Source of the DNA: Symbiodinium natans
Taxonomy: Eukaryota; Sar; Dinophyceae; Suessiales; Symbiodiniaceae
Assembly (NCBI GenBank): GCA_905221605.1
Contig: CAJNDS010000157.1
Location: 1 to 64,000 of the forward strand
Length of the DNA: 64,000 nucleotides
Reading direction: 5' to 3'
The translations under genes were made by a program, and so were the position numbers. The notes beneath the pieces were generated by a model that saw only the letters and a program-made list of their open reading frames with translations, was not told the DNA's origin and did not search any database. Numbering within the stretch: the stretch's first letter is position 1; the number at the start of each line of letters is the position of its first letter. Positions 18,553-29,645 of this stretch are shown piece after piece.

Positions 18553-21397
18553 AAGCAGCAGCTGCATGTTTGTTGTTGCGGTCGCAGACGCTGCCCGTGA
18601 TGCGTTGAAGATCAATATTTGCAGTCCTGTGGGTCGGTGGCCTGGAGCCGAAATGAGCTGGATGGCTCTTGTCATCGCGGCAATTGGAGGCTTCTCAGGT
18701 GATTGGCTGCAGGGCAATGGCACCAGTTGCAAACCCTGAGCAGCAGCAAGCTAGCATTTGTCGTTGTCGTGCTTGGTTTTGTGTAAGTGTTGCCGCTGCA
18801 AATGTGGACAGGTTGAGTTTGAGCTTGCGCAGCGCACCCTTTGTGTGCAGCAGCAGATGCATGGTTGTTGACGGGCCTGTTGAAGTAGCAGACGCTGCCC
18901 ATGATGCGTTGAAGATCAATATTTGCAGTCCTGTGGGTCGGTGGCCTGGAGCCGAAATGAGCTGGATGGCTCTTGTCATCGCGGCAATTGGAGGCTTCTC
19001 AGGTGATTGGCTGCAGGGCAATGGCACCAGTTGCAAACCCTGAGCAGCAGCAAGCTAGCATGTGTCGTTGTCGTGCTTGGTTTTGTGTAAGCCTTGCCGC
19101 TGCAAATGTGGACAGGTCGAGTTTGAGCTTGCGCAGCGCACCCTTTGTGTGCAGCAGCAGATGCATGGTTGTTGACGGGCCTGTTGAAGTAGCAGACGCT
19201 GCCCACGATGCGTTGAAGATCAATATTTGCAGTCCTGTGGGTCGGTGGCCTGGAGCCGAAATGAGCTGGATGGCTCTTGTCATCGCGGCAATTGGAGGCT
19301 TCTCAGGTGATTGGCTGCAGGGCAATGGCACCAGTTGCAAACCCTGAGCAGCAGCAAGCTAGCATGTGTCGTTGTCGTGCTTGGTTTTGTGTAAGTGTTG
19401 CCGCTGCGAATGTGGACAGGTTGAGTTTGAGCTTGCGCAGCGCACCCTTTGTGTGCAGCAGCAGATGCATGGTTGTTGACGGGCCTGTTGAAGTAGCAGA
19501 CGCTGCCCATGATGCGTTGAAGATCAATATTTGCAGTCCTGTGGGTCGGTGGCCTGGAGCCGAAATGAGCTGGATGGCTCTTGTCATCGCGGCAATTGGA
19601 GGCTTCTCAGGTGATTGGCTGCAGGGCAATGGCACCAGTTGCAAACCCTGAGCAGCAGCAAGCTAGCATGTGTCGTTGTCGTGCTTGGTTTTGTGTAAGC
19701 GTTGCCGCTGCAAATGTGGACAGGTTGAGTTTGAGCTTGCGCAGCGCACCCGGGCCTGTTGAAGTAGCAGACGCTGCCCATGATGCGTTGAAGATCAATA
19801 TTTGCAGTCCTGTGGGTCGGTGGCCTGGAGCCGAAATGAACTGGATGGCTCTTGTCATCGCGGCAATTGGAGGCTTCTCAGGTGATTGGCTGCAGGGCAA
19901 TGGCACCAGTTGCAAACCCTGAGCAGCAGCAAGCTAGCATGTGTCGTTGTCGTGCTTGGTTTTGTGTAAGCGTTGCCGCTGCAATGTGGACAGGTTGAGT
20001 TTGAGCTTGCGCAGCGCACCCTTTGTGTGCAGCAGCAGATGCATGGTTGTTGACGGGCCTGTTGAAGTAGCAGACGCTGCCCATGATGCGTTGAAGATCA
20101 ATATTTGCAGTCCTGTGGGTCGGTGGCCTGGAGCCGAAATGAGCTGGATGGCTCTTGTCATCGCGGCAATTGGAGGCTTCTCAGGTGATTGGCTGCAGGG
20201 CAATGGCACCAGTTGCAAACCCTGAGCAGCAGCAAGCTAGCATGTGTCGTTGTCGTGCTTGGTTTTGTGTAAGCGTTGCCGCTGCAAATGTGGACAGGTT
20301 GAGTTTGAGCTTGCGCAGCGCACCCTTTGTGTGCAGCAGCAGATGCATGGTTGTTGACCGGCCTGTTGAAGGAGCAGACGCTGCCCATGATGCGTTGAAG
20401 ATCAATATTTGCAGTCCTGTGGGTCGGTGGCCTGGAGCCGAAATGAGCTGGATGGCTCTTGTCATCGCGGCAATTGGAGGCTTCTCAGGTGATTGGCTGC
20501 AGGGCAATGGCACCAGTTGCAAACCCTGAGCAGCAGCAAGCTAGCATGTGTCGTTGTCGTGCTTGGTTTTGTGTAAGCGTTGCCGCTGCAAATGTGGACA
20601 GGTTGAGTTTGAGCTTGCGCAGCGCACCCTTTGTGTGCAGCAGCAGATGCATGGTTGTTGACGGGCCTGTTGAAGTAGCAGACGCTGCCCATGATGCGTT
20701 GAAGATCAATATTTGCAGTCCTGTGGGTCGGTGGCCTGGAGCCGAAATGAGCTGGATGGCTCTTGTCATCGCGGCAATTGGAGGCTTCTCAGGTGATTGG
20801 CTGCAGGGCAATGGCACCAGTTGCAAACCCTGAGCAGCAGCAAGCTAGCATGTGTCGTTGTCGTGCTTGGTTTTGTGTAAGCCTTGCCGCTGCAAATGTG
20901 GACAGGTCGAGTTTGAGCTTGCGCAGCGCACCCTTTCTGCGCAGCAGCAGATGCATGGTTGTTGACGGGCCTGTTGAAGTATCAGACGCTGCCCATGATG
21001 CGTTGAAGATCAATATTTGCAGTCCTGTGGGTCGGTGGCCTGGAGCCGAAATGAGCTGGATGGCTCTTGTCATCGCGGCAATTGGAGGCTTCTCAGGTGA
21101 TTGGCTGCAGGGCAATGGCACCAATTGCAAACCCTGAGCAGCAGCGAGCTGGCATGTGTCGTTGTCGTGCTTGGTTTTCTGTCAATGTTGACGATGCAAA
21201 TGTGGACAGGTTGAGTTAGCTGAGGTCGTTTGAGCTTGCGCAGCGCACCCTTTGTGTGCAGCAGCAGATGCATGGTTGTTGACGGGCCTGTTGAAGTAGC
21301 GGACGCTGCCCATGATGCGTTGAAGATCAATATTTGCAGTCCTGTGGGTCGGTGGCCTGGAGCCGAAATGAGCTGGATGGCTCTTGTCATCGGATTC
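18553..21397. repeat. 304-bp tandem satellite array, about 9.5 units
   Basis: The block beginning GTCATCGCGGCAATTGG recurs at 18673, 18977, 19281, 19585, 19856, 20159, 20463, 20767 and 21071. Most units are 304 bp. The unit from 19585 is 271 bp through loss of 33 bp, and the next is 303 bp through one lost base. The ends are partial and divergent. Each unit has 113-124-codon frames on both strands. Because 304 is not a multiple of three, the units cannot form one continuous reading frame, so I treat this as satellite DNA. Near-identity between units points to recent amplification or gene conversion. Confidence 0.95.
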
Positions 21398-22190
21398 TTA
21401 GGCGATTGGCCGCGGCCTGGGCATCTTGGGCATGACCACTTGCATCTCGACACCGGCACCTCTCTTGAGCCAACTGGGGATTGGGAGGGGAGGGAGGCGG
21501 TGACATTCATGAGCCTTGCTTGCATGACAAAACTCCTTCGTATGCCTACCAGGCTTGCCATGTACATACTCGTTACGTGTCTCTCATGGCCCGAGAAGCA
21601 TTCTGAACCGGTACATCGGCCCAACATGTCTTCCCAAGTGTGCATGCCAAATCGTTGCCCTGTCACGTTTTCCATTGACTTCGTGTGCCGGCTTCAGAAG
21701 CTTTGCCAGTGAGAGTGGCTACCAAGGTTATGCTCCCACCAGTTGTAAGTCGTAACTTGGTATCCAACTCATCAACAAAACATTGGAAGAAGGAGCTGAT
21801 GCAAGTGTCGTTTTCTGTTCTAGTTGATCTTCTCAGCACTTAGGAGCGTGTTCCAGTCCTGGGAGGAGTACATTCCGCAGGCAGCGCCATCACAGCAGCT
21901 GCAAAACTGGGGTAGATGTAGGGCAGTGGTGCAAGCTGCAGCACTGAATCACAGTTCCAAATAAACTGTTACGCCATTTGCAAAGCAGGCCATTGTGCTC
22001 ACCCCTGAGACAGAGCTGTTCAACGACTTCGCCTGGGTTGCCATACCTCCATACAGACCTTTTAAGGCAGGATCTGCATCTTCAGCATTTGATGCGTTTA
22101 GGGTTTAGGGTTTAGGGTTTAAGGTTTAGGGTTTAGGGGTTAGGGTTGAAGGATCTCTAACATCATTTTCTGTGTTGCAACATGCCTCAG
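21398..22190. other. Unique spacer with a TTTAGGG tract
   Basis: Divergent remnants of the satellite, then unique sequence and a telomere-like tract at about 22097-22150. No supported gene. Confidence 0.55.
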
Positions 22191-22510
22191 GATGTTGTGA
22201 TTCCGGGGAGCTTGGATCTGATCGAGGCCGGATCGTGTGTCTTCAGGTGTGGACACGGCCCCTTGTAGCGTTTTCATTGTCAGGTCATGTTATGGGTAGT
22301 TGTTCTGACAAAAACCGTTTGTGACCATTTTTTCAGGTGTTTTTGGGGCTGACCTTCGATCTGGGCGCTAGTGGCACTGGCAACACAAGGTCATCAAGGC
22401 CCTTGAGAAGTCGAAGCCCCTGCAAGAGCGGCGCTACCTGACCGCCTTCTTCGGCCGGGCCGACATTGCCCGGGCCCTTCTTGGCATTGGTTGCGACTCA
22501 GGTTTTCCGC
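22191..22510 (+). CDS. Exostosin-like (GT47) glycosyltransferase, N-terminal exons
   Basis: Exon 22191-22226 (DVVIPGSLDLIE) joins in frame to an exon starting at 22390 through a GC-AG intron (22227-22389). The product then reads ERRYLTAFFGRADIARALL. DVVIP followed by a R(R/P)YLxFFxGR strand is characteristic of exostosin-family glycosyltransferases, which act in the Golgi. The 3' end of the second exon is uncertain. C-terminal exons of such a protein lie at 39050-40093. Whether they belong to the same gene, 16 kb away, is unknown. Confidence 0.5.
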
Positions 22511-23483
22511 CCAGCGAACCTTATTGCGTGGAAGTCGGTAGGCACTCAACACACCTCAGCACCGCCATTTCAGCGCTCTTTGAGGCACTTTGCGTTAGGC
22601 AGAGCTGTTTGAGTGAACAACTCAGCTAGCTCACCTGTGAGACTGGAGGTCGAAGCCTTTGGGCACAGCTTTCACTTGCATGAACCGAGTCCCCTCAGAT
22701 CCATGCTTTGCAGCCTCGAATGGCCGGCAAGCGAGTGCCCCTTTCAATTTCCAGCTGGAGCAATTCCTAAGCCCTGGGCGACCCATCCAGTCTTCACAAG
22801 TGCATCCTACTCACCCTAAACCCTGGACCCACCAAACCCGTCCTCGGTTCGAGGCCCGTGGGCCTCATCCGTGGGTGGGAGGCGTGGATGTCCGCAAGGA
22901 GCCCACTGCGGAGGGTCTTAGAGGGCCTGAAAAAGCCGCAAACGGAGGCAGGTCAGCGGTTTCCGTATATGGATTTCCCAAAATAGGGATTATCGCATTC
23001 CGGGATCTATTTTTCCCAAGGCACCCCTGTCTTGGGAAATTCCGGTCTCGAAGAACCTCAAGAAATAGAAGCGGTTGACCCTGAAATAATCCTGACACCC
23101 TCAAGCCTGTGAGGCATTGACCGGCTAAACCCTAAACCCTAAACCCTAAGCCCTAAACCCTAAACCGAAACCCGAAACCCGAAACCCGAAACCCCAAACC
23201 CCAAACCCCAAACCCCAAACCCTAGGCCGCTGGTTTGCCAGGAGCTGTTGGCCCTCCGGGACCTGCCAGGTACTCCCCCACGCTCTGTGAGGTGCATGGT
23301 TGTTCTTTGGGAAAGGAGGGTTTTAAAAGTTTATTGTTTCGGGTTTAGGGTTTAGGGATAGGGTTTAGGGTTTAGGGTTTAGGGACGTTGAGGGTTAGGG
23401 CTTAGCATGGTTTAGGGACGTTGAGGGTTTAGGGTTTAGGGTTTAGGATGGTTTAGGGATGTTGAGGGTTTAGGGTTTAGGGC
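22511..23483. repeat. Spacer with opposed telomere-like tracts
   Basis: (CCCTAAA)n and variants (CCCGAAA, CCCCAAA) at about 23126-23225, then (TTTAGGG)n at about 23340-23483. Between them, 23226-23270 has an exon-like stretch after CCTAG and before GTACTC, with more than one open frame. A palindromic segment with TTTCCCAA/TTGGGAAA lies at about 22974-23043. Confidence 0.6.
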
Positions 23484-23647
23484 TTAGAACGGCTTGTTGA
23501 GGCCGTAATGTCTCGGCAGCTTGCCAGTGTGCTCCAGGTGTGCTAGACATTCAAAGGACGACCATTGCTCCGCCGCACTTTCAGCCGAGATGGCAACCTG
23601 AATGGGCGTGCGTTCATGCCCCGTGCCCCCCTCGCCACCACAGATAG
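23484..23647 (-). CDS. Putative terminal exon, ankyrin-like, minus strand
   Basis: On the minus strand, after a CTTCAG acceptor, the frame reads GHERTPIQVAISAESAAEQW and continues to GKLPRHYGLNKPF before a TAA that lies in the telomere-like tract. RTPIQVAI resembles the first helix of an ankyrin repeat (TPLHxAA). Only one repeat-like unit is visible, so the assignment is tentative. Confidence 0.4.
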
Positions 23648-23677
23648 CTGAAGCCAGAGTGCTCGACCGGCATCATA

Positions 23678-23777
23678 TTATATTATATTATATTATTTTG
23701 TATTATATTATATGATATTATATTGGAATTATATTATATCATATTATGTTATATCATATTATATCATATTATATTAT
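23678..23777. repeat. (TATTA)n AT-rich simple repeat
   Basis: Degenerate ATATT/TATTA units for about 100 bp. No coding capacity. Confidence 0.95.
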
Positions 23778-24477
23778 AGCACAAGTACCAAGGCCCTTCT
23801 GCTTGTAGGACCTTAACACCTGATGCGCGCGCCGACTCGAGACCTTTGATCTTAATCCCAAACCCTAAGCTGTACCCAAACCCAGATCGCTGCTGACACT
23901 CCCTCCCACCCCAGAAAGCCCACATCCGGCCCAACCCTGAAACCCGAAATAAGATTCCATCCCATCCCCCCATCCCCCCTCCCGCCCAACCACCAAATTG
24001 TTTTCGGCCCGGGAGCCCATGTCCTTGCTTCGGCTGCTGCGCGGGCAGCCCGGGCGGCATCTCCGGACCCGGTCAGGCTGGAGGTTAAGGGTTCGGGATC
24101 GTTCTGGGGTTTCTGTTGAAGTTCTTCGTTCCAGCGCTTCAGGCCGCTTGGAGAGTGAAGGGAACAGTTTTTTTCGTTTTCAGGGTGCCAGGGTTTCAGG
24201 GTTAAGGCTTGAGGCTTGAGGTGGGGTGTTCGAGGTTGAGGTGGCTCAGTAAGAAAGAAAGAAAGCTGTGCGGATTTCAGGGATATGGGCGGATTCGGTC
24301 TCGGAAGTACGCATTGCTCCACCTTGCTCTGGCAGGCTCATCACTGCGCAGCTGTTCCGTGGCGGAGGCCACATTCTTTCCATGAGGAGGGCACTAGGGA
24401 GTGAAGGAATAGCATTAATTGTAGCACTGGTGAGGCTTGTAATATTTTGGAATCATAAACGAAGAAACACAAACAAG
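23778..24477. other. No gene recognised
   Basis: Short frames on both strands, none with recognisable features. Contains an (AAGA)n run near 24250. Confidence 0.5.
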
Positions 24478-24518
24478 TCGTCGTCGTAGTCGTCGTCGTC
24501 AGGAGGAGGAGGAGGAGG

Positions 24519-24560
<42 letters not shown>

Positions 24561-24660
24561 AGGAGGAGGAGGAGGAGGAGGAGGAGGAGGAGGAGGAGGA
24601 AGAGGAGGAGTTGTCGCAGGCGCAGTCGTAGTCCTAGTAGTAGTGGCAGTCGTCGTCGTA
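24478..24660. repeat. Trinucleotide repeats (TCG)n, (AGG)n, (AGC AGG)n
   Basis: Successive trinucleotide blocks produce a poly-Pro/Thr frame on the minus strand (24453-24809). The bias is explained by the repeat, so no gene is called. Confidence 0.9.
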
Positions 24661-26738
24661 GTAGGGTTAGTATTCGAAGTCACAGTGGTAATATGTGCAA
24701 TACTCGTGTGAATCATGCGGCGATTCGGATTACCCGCAATGGTCGCAGTACTTGTGATTCTTGTTAGTGCTTTAGCCACAGCAGTTATTTCTGAACTTAT
24801 ATGAATCACCCCCCCTTCCCCTCATGATGATTGAAGCGTCACCCGAACTGAGTGATGTTTCGGGTCTCCAGTGAAAGGCTTTCAGGGGTTTCGGGCCCAG
24901 CACTTTGAGGGCTTTGATGGCTTAGGCGTTGGGGAAGGGGGCATTGTCGTCAAGCTTCAGGATGCAGGGTTCTGGGTTTCAAGAAGGAGGCAGGCAAAGT
25001 GATGTCAGGAACGTAGAAGGTCAGAGTGGTCAGAGCAGCTTGTCAGTGTCTCAAGCTCTCAGCCCCGAAGGCCCTAAACCCTAAACTGCTTAATCCTCAA
25101 ACCACACAACGCCCGAAAGCCCACCTTTGAGCTGAGGGCTTCGACCACTGGGCGTCTGGTGGACACGTCAATGCCGAGGCACCAAAGGCTTAAGAGGTTT
25201 AGGATGGCTGCCGAAAGCACCTGAGGGTTTCGAGCTTAAAGGGCTTGAAGGGCTCGAGGGTCCTGAGCCCCAAAGCCAGGCATCTGTGGGTTGCACTGTG
25301 GCCATCGCCTGCAGCTTGGCGAGCGTTGGCTTCGGCACATGGCCCGAAGCCCAGTCCATGCACCCCCAAAACCCTCAACCCTCAACCCTCAACCCTAAAC
25401 CCTAAACCCTAAGCCCTCAGCCCTGTCTGGAGGAGGCATGCTAGAAGTTGTTGCCTCAGGTACCTCCTCAGACCAGACAGGCTGGGCGGTTGCCTCAGCT
25501 TGGGCCTTCGGCCCAAGATGCGCCTGCCACTTCGTCAGGCTGCAGCCCCTGAAGGAGAGCTTCGCGTCGGTGCCTCGAGGGTTTAGGGTTTAGGGTTTAG
25601 GGTTTTGGGTCCGAATACCCAAACCCCCAAGCCCTATAGATTCCCAAGCCTAATCCAGAAGGGGTACAACCCCCAAGCTCACGATTGTGAGGCCCGGGTC
25701 CTTTTCCCGGCTTCCGCGGCTGTGTGCCCAGGCCTTGGGGAGAGTATTCTGGAGCGGATTTAGGCGGGATTTTGGAGTTCAGGGCTTCAGGGTTGCATCC
25801 TTGGCTCGCCAGGCAGGATCGTCCATCTGGGCCTGCGAAGGCCTGGTCTGGTACGGGGATCGCTCCAGTTTCCAACCCAGCAAAAGGACTAGTGACTAGG
25901 AGGGGCTTCGCATCAATGTTCGAGGGTGCAAGGCCATGGTGTGCATCTTCGTATGCCTAGCACAGTAAGCTGTAGTGCACCCTGCATAGAATGCGATACA
26001 GGATGCAACAGAATATGTGGGGTGGTCACTCTCTTGTGACTGCAAGGCAGCCTACCCCAGTGGCGGCACAAGACGCTTCACCTGCGCTGGGGCCTTGCTT
26101 TTCTCTTGGAACTGGTTCATGCATCGTGGGCCTCTACTGTTACTGCACGCCTCCGCGCCGAAAAGAGAGATCCCACGCCGCCCACGACGGCCACCGAACA
26201 AACGAATTGCCAGTTTGGCTTGCAGCACGCGCACAATTCTTCGGTCGCAAAGCCAGCCCGTCATGGTACAGTTTCTGTTCACCACCCAAAGTCCATGAAC
26301 TCTCAGTACTCAAAGGTAGTGGCAGCTACCACATGACTGCCTTGGACAAAGCTGCGACGACCAGGTGCCAGCAGACTGTTGCACCATGAGCCCTAAGGCC
26401 TAAAACGTTCCTGTACAAGCCCTCAAGCCTCAAGCTCGCAACCCTACAAATGCGAAGAAGCACGGCCGGAAAAGCGGCGTGCTTTGTCTTTGGCCTCTTC
26501 ACGGTCTTTTTTGGGGCTGCTCTTGAATGCAGTTCCTGCTTTTAGACGTGGAAGAAAGCCTCAAACCCAAGCCCGAAGCCTAAAAACCCACAATCCCTAA
26601 AACAGCCCCAGATGAACTCGTCAAACCAGTGAAGCCAATGGAATGAGAAACCCAGCTTGCTTGGCAGCATTGCTGGCCGCTGGGCCGCCGAGTGTGAGGC
26701 ACCGCATGACTGGGCTTTGGGGAGCCCCAAGGCTTAGG
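24661..26738. other. Gene-poor stretch with telomere-like tracts
   Basis: Contains (CCCTAAA)n at about 25370-25425 and (TTTAGGG)n at about 25577-25605. Between them an exon-like stretch at about 25520-25577 can be read as CHFVRLQPLKESFASVP. Other frames up to 26400 look like chance. Confidence 0.45.
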
Positions 26739-26850
26739 CAGATGGGGGTTTACCAAAATCAGGGGCCCCTATGATAGACCCTAAATAGTAGGATTCCCTT
26801 TTCATAAGGACCCCCAAGATGGTACCCCCAATTTCGGAAACCCCCAGATG
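26739..26850. mobile_element. Hairpin element (GGGGTTT family) with CAGATG target duplication
   Basis: The 100-bp element 26745-26844 begins GGGGTTTACC and ends GGAAACCCC. CAGATG flanks both sides (26739-26744 and 26845-26850). The reverse complement aligns with the hairpins at 38527-38628, 48556-48650 and 56706-56810. Confidence 0.8.
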
Positions 26851-27119
26851 TTCGGGGCAATTTCGGGAGACTCGCGGGATTTCTTCGCAGATTTTGCTCT
26901 CGGACGTCGGCGCAGATGCCCAGAAATCGGCTTAGCTGAGTAGCTGAGTAGGCAACGTTCGATCCTTGTGGGGATATGCCATCCCACCATAATTGAAAAA
27001 GTTAGCCCCCTTTTTTGGCCGGGTACTCAGCAAGTAGGGTTGGGATGCCCTGAGTTCAGTCCATGCCTTGCAGTGCCGCAGGGGCAGCTTTGATTCCCGA
27101 AGCCAACAGCCGAGACCAA
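26851..27119. other. No gene recognised
   Basis: Unique sequence with short chance frames only. Confidence 0.5.
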
Positions 27120-27490
27120 AACCTGCATCCATAGACCCTACAGACCCTATAGAACCCTATAGACCCTTATAGACCCTATTCGAAATTCAGAGAACCCTAT
27201 AGCTGTAGAACCCTAAGGAACCCTATAGAACCCTTCAGAACCAAAAAGGCCCTACGAGCCTGTACAAACCCTACAGACCCTACAGACCCCTACAGACACT
27301 ATAGAACCAACCCTATAGATCCCTAGAGACGCTTTCGAACCCTGTAGACTCTCTTGAAAGTATTGACCCTATAGAACCCACAAGACCCTACAGACCCTAC
27401 AGACCCTATAGAACTCTAATAGAGCTCTAATAGAACTCTAATAGAACTCTAATAGAACCCTAATAGAACCCTAATAGAACTCCATAGAAA
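27120..27490. repeat. Degenerate CCCTATAGA-type repeat tract
   Basis: Irregular 8-11-bp units of the form ACCCTATAGA, ACCCTACAGA and AACTCTAATAG. They resemble telomere-like units with an inserted TAG. No coding capacity. Confidence 0.85.
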
Positions 27491-27593
27491 TCGTAGAACC
27501 GAAGCCAGGTTCTACAGCTGCAAAGCGTCAGCGCTCGGGGCTCAGGGGGCCCGGCCATGTAGGAAAAACCTAGGAATCCTTCTTGTAGGAACC

Positions 27594-27694
27594 ACCGTTT
27601 AGGGTTTAGGGTTTAGGGTTTAGGGTTTAGGGTTTAGGGTTTAGGGTTTAGGGTTTAGGGTTTAGGGTTTAGGGTTTCCACCCCCCCCCCCCCC
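27594..27694. repeat. (TTTAGGG)n tract followed by poly-C
   Basis: About eleven perfect TTTAGGG units, then TTTCCACC and a 14-bp C run. CCACC occurs on both sides of the telomere-like block, a possible short target duplication. Confidence 0.93.
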
Positions 27695-28445
27695 AAGCAA
27701 AAATAGAAAATATATAAAAAAGGAAGACAGAAACAGAGTAATCGACGAAAGGACCCTCATTTTTAGGAACACGGTTCCCCCTGAAGCTTGGCTCATGGTG
27801 TTGAGGTAGTAGGTGGGTTCAGGACAATAGGGGTTCTCCTTGGGATGTGTGTCCTTTTTTTGCTTTTGTTTTGCGGTTCGTCTTCGGGTTCCCCTTTCTT
27901 TTGAAACCACCATACTATAGTGGGGTCTGGAGAGTACTAAGTTACTAAGCCCGAAGTTTCCTAATGACCCTAAACCCTTAACCCCAAGCCCAACAACCCC
28001 CAAGCCCAGAGCCGAAAAACGTGAACCCTGCTCCGTCGAGTTCTCTTACGTATTTATCGCATAGAAGCCGTCAGAGCGCTTTGGGGAGGAGTGAGTGGGA
28101 CAGCGTTAGGGCTGAGATTGTGTACCTTTGTATCCATGCCGCTGGTGTCGGAAGAGATCATGGGAAGGGCACTCTGTAACGACCTCTCCATCACAAACAA
28201 GTGCTTGGCTGATGTTCTGGTTTAGGGTTTAGGGTTTAGGGTTTAGGGTTCATGGTTTGAAGTTCAGGGTCGTTAGGTTTCGGGTATTGGGGTTTTCTCC
28301 TCCCCCTCCTCCTCCTCCCCCTTGGTGTTATCAACGATTATGAATGTCTTGGACGAACGGATGGTGCAATGTTCGCACAACGTGTGCAGTTCATCGCGTG
28401 GCATGAAATATGAGGAAAACAATCACGTGAATTCGTGTTAAAGCA
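27695..28445. other. Upstream region of the RCC1-repeat gene
   Basis: Contains a short (TTTAGGG)n tract at about 28218-28250 and a CTCCTC run. No exon or promoter could be identified. Confidence 0.5.
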
Positions 28446-29645
28446 ATGTCTGTTTTCAGAGCCGCTTTGGGACTCACCATACTCTCCTCCTGCGCATGCT
28501 GGATTGCAGCGGACTGGTTTATCTCACTTTGTTTCAGATCCTGGTGCTTTCCAGCGAATCTTCCATGTAGGTTGTCCCGGAAGCATGCCCGACAGCTGTC
28601 CTATGGCAAACCAACGTTTGTGGATGGCTACCTATCTGCTGGCAGTAGGTACAGTGCTGCAGTGAAATCAGATAGTCCGGTGGTCTGCTTTGGGCTGAAT
28701 ACTGCCCATGGACAATGCAACGTGCCGACGAATTTCGGAGCCGTTGTGGCAGTTTCAGCAGGCTACGATCACACTTGTACTGTGAAATCAGATGGTCAGT
28801 TGGTCTGCGTTGGATGGAACGACTACGGTCAGTGCGACGTGCCGACGGATTTGGCAGCAGTTGTGGAAGTATCAGCAGGCTACGGGCACTCTTGCGCTGT
28901 GAGAGTAGCAAGTCAGTTGGTCAGCTTCGGACGTGGGGGGAACGCCAACGGAGAACAGGATGTGCCAGCGGATTCGGGAGCAGTATTGGCAGTCTCAGTA
29001 GGCGGAGGTCACACTTGCGCGGTGACATCAGATGGTCAGTTGATATGCTTCGGATGGAACGATTACACACAGTGCGATGTGCCGACGACTTTCGGAGAAG
29101 TTGTGGCAGTCTCAGCAGGCTACGACCACACTTGTGCAGTTAGATCAAATGGACAGTTGGTCTGCTTTGGAAACAATGCAAACGGACAGTGCGATGCGCC
29201 GACGGACTTGGCATTTGTGGAAGTTTCAGCAGGCTACGATCACACTTGTGCAGTGAGATCGGATGGTCTGTTGGTATGCTTTGGAGATAACACCCACGGA
29301 CAATGCGATGTGCCGACGGATTTGGGAGCAGTTGTGGATGTCTCAGCCGGCAACGACCACACTTGTGCAGTCAGATCAGACGGTCAGTTGGTTTGCTTTG
29401 GGTTGAATACCAAAAAGCAATGCGATGTGCCGACGGATTTGGGAACTGTTGTGGCAGTCTCAGCAGGAGGTCGTCACACTTGTGCAGTGAGATCAGATGG
29501 TCAGTTAATCTGCTTTGGAAGTAATTCGAGTGGACAATGCGATGTGCCGACGGATTTGGGGCAGGTCGCGCAAGTCTCAGCAGGTCACGATCACACATGT
29601 GCAGTGAGATCAGATGGCCAGTTGGTCTGCTTTGCTTTGCATTGA
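28446..29645 (+). CDS. RCC1-repeat (beta-propeller) protein, intronless
   Basis: 399 codons. ATG 28446 is the first Met after an in-frame TGA at 28428. Residues about 5-35 are hydrophobic and Cys-rich (ALGLTILSSCACWIAADW), a possible signal anchor. From about residue 70 the protein is made of about nine units of 38-40 residues, each close to SAGxDHTCAVRSDGQLVCFG followed by NxxGQCDVPTDLG. This is the RCC1-like pattern that folds as one blade per unit. RCC1-like propellers scaffold protein interactions or act as exchange factors; the partner is unknown. Strong similarity between units at DNA level suggests recent internal duplication. The last unit ends abnormally in CFALH-stop. A CTTTG pair at about 29628-29637 looks like a 5-bp duplication that shifts the frame and removes about 13 residues. 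Confidence 0.88.
   Translation: MSVFRAALGLTILSSCACWIAADWFISLCFRSWCFPANLPCRLSRKHARQLSYGKPTFVDGYLSAGSRYSAAVKSDSPVVCFGLNTAHGQCNVPTNFGAVVAVSAGYDHTCTVKSDGQLVCVGWNDYGQCDVPTDLAAVVEVSAGYGHSCAVRVASQLVSFGRGGNANGEQDVPADSGAVLAVSVGGGHTCAVTSDGQLICFGWNDYTQCDVPTTFGEVVAVSAGYDHTCAVRSNGQLVCFGNNANGQCDAPTDLAFVEVSAGYDHTCAVRSDGLLVCFGDNTHGQCDVPTDLGAVVDVSAGNDHTCAVRSDGQLVCFGLNTKKQCDVPTDLGTVVAVSAGGRHTCAVRSDGQLICFGSNSSGQCDVPTDLGQVAQVSAGHDHTCAVRSDGQLVCFALH

Noticed and set aside
18669-21137. Repeated 124-codon ORF family in the tandem array
   Set aside because: The frames recur only because the DNA repeats. Period 304 is not a multiple of three, both strands are equally open, and no domain is visible.
24453-24809. Minus-strand proline/threonine-rich ORF
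   Set aside because: Its composition is fully explained by trinucleotide repeats.
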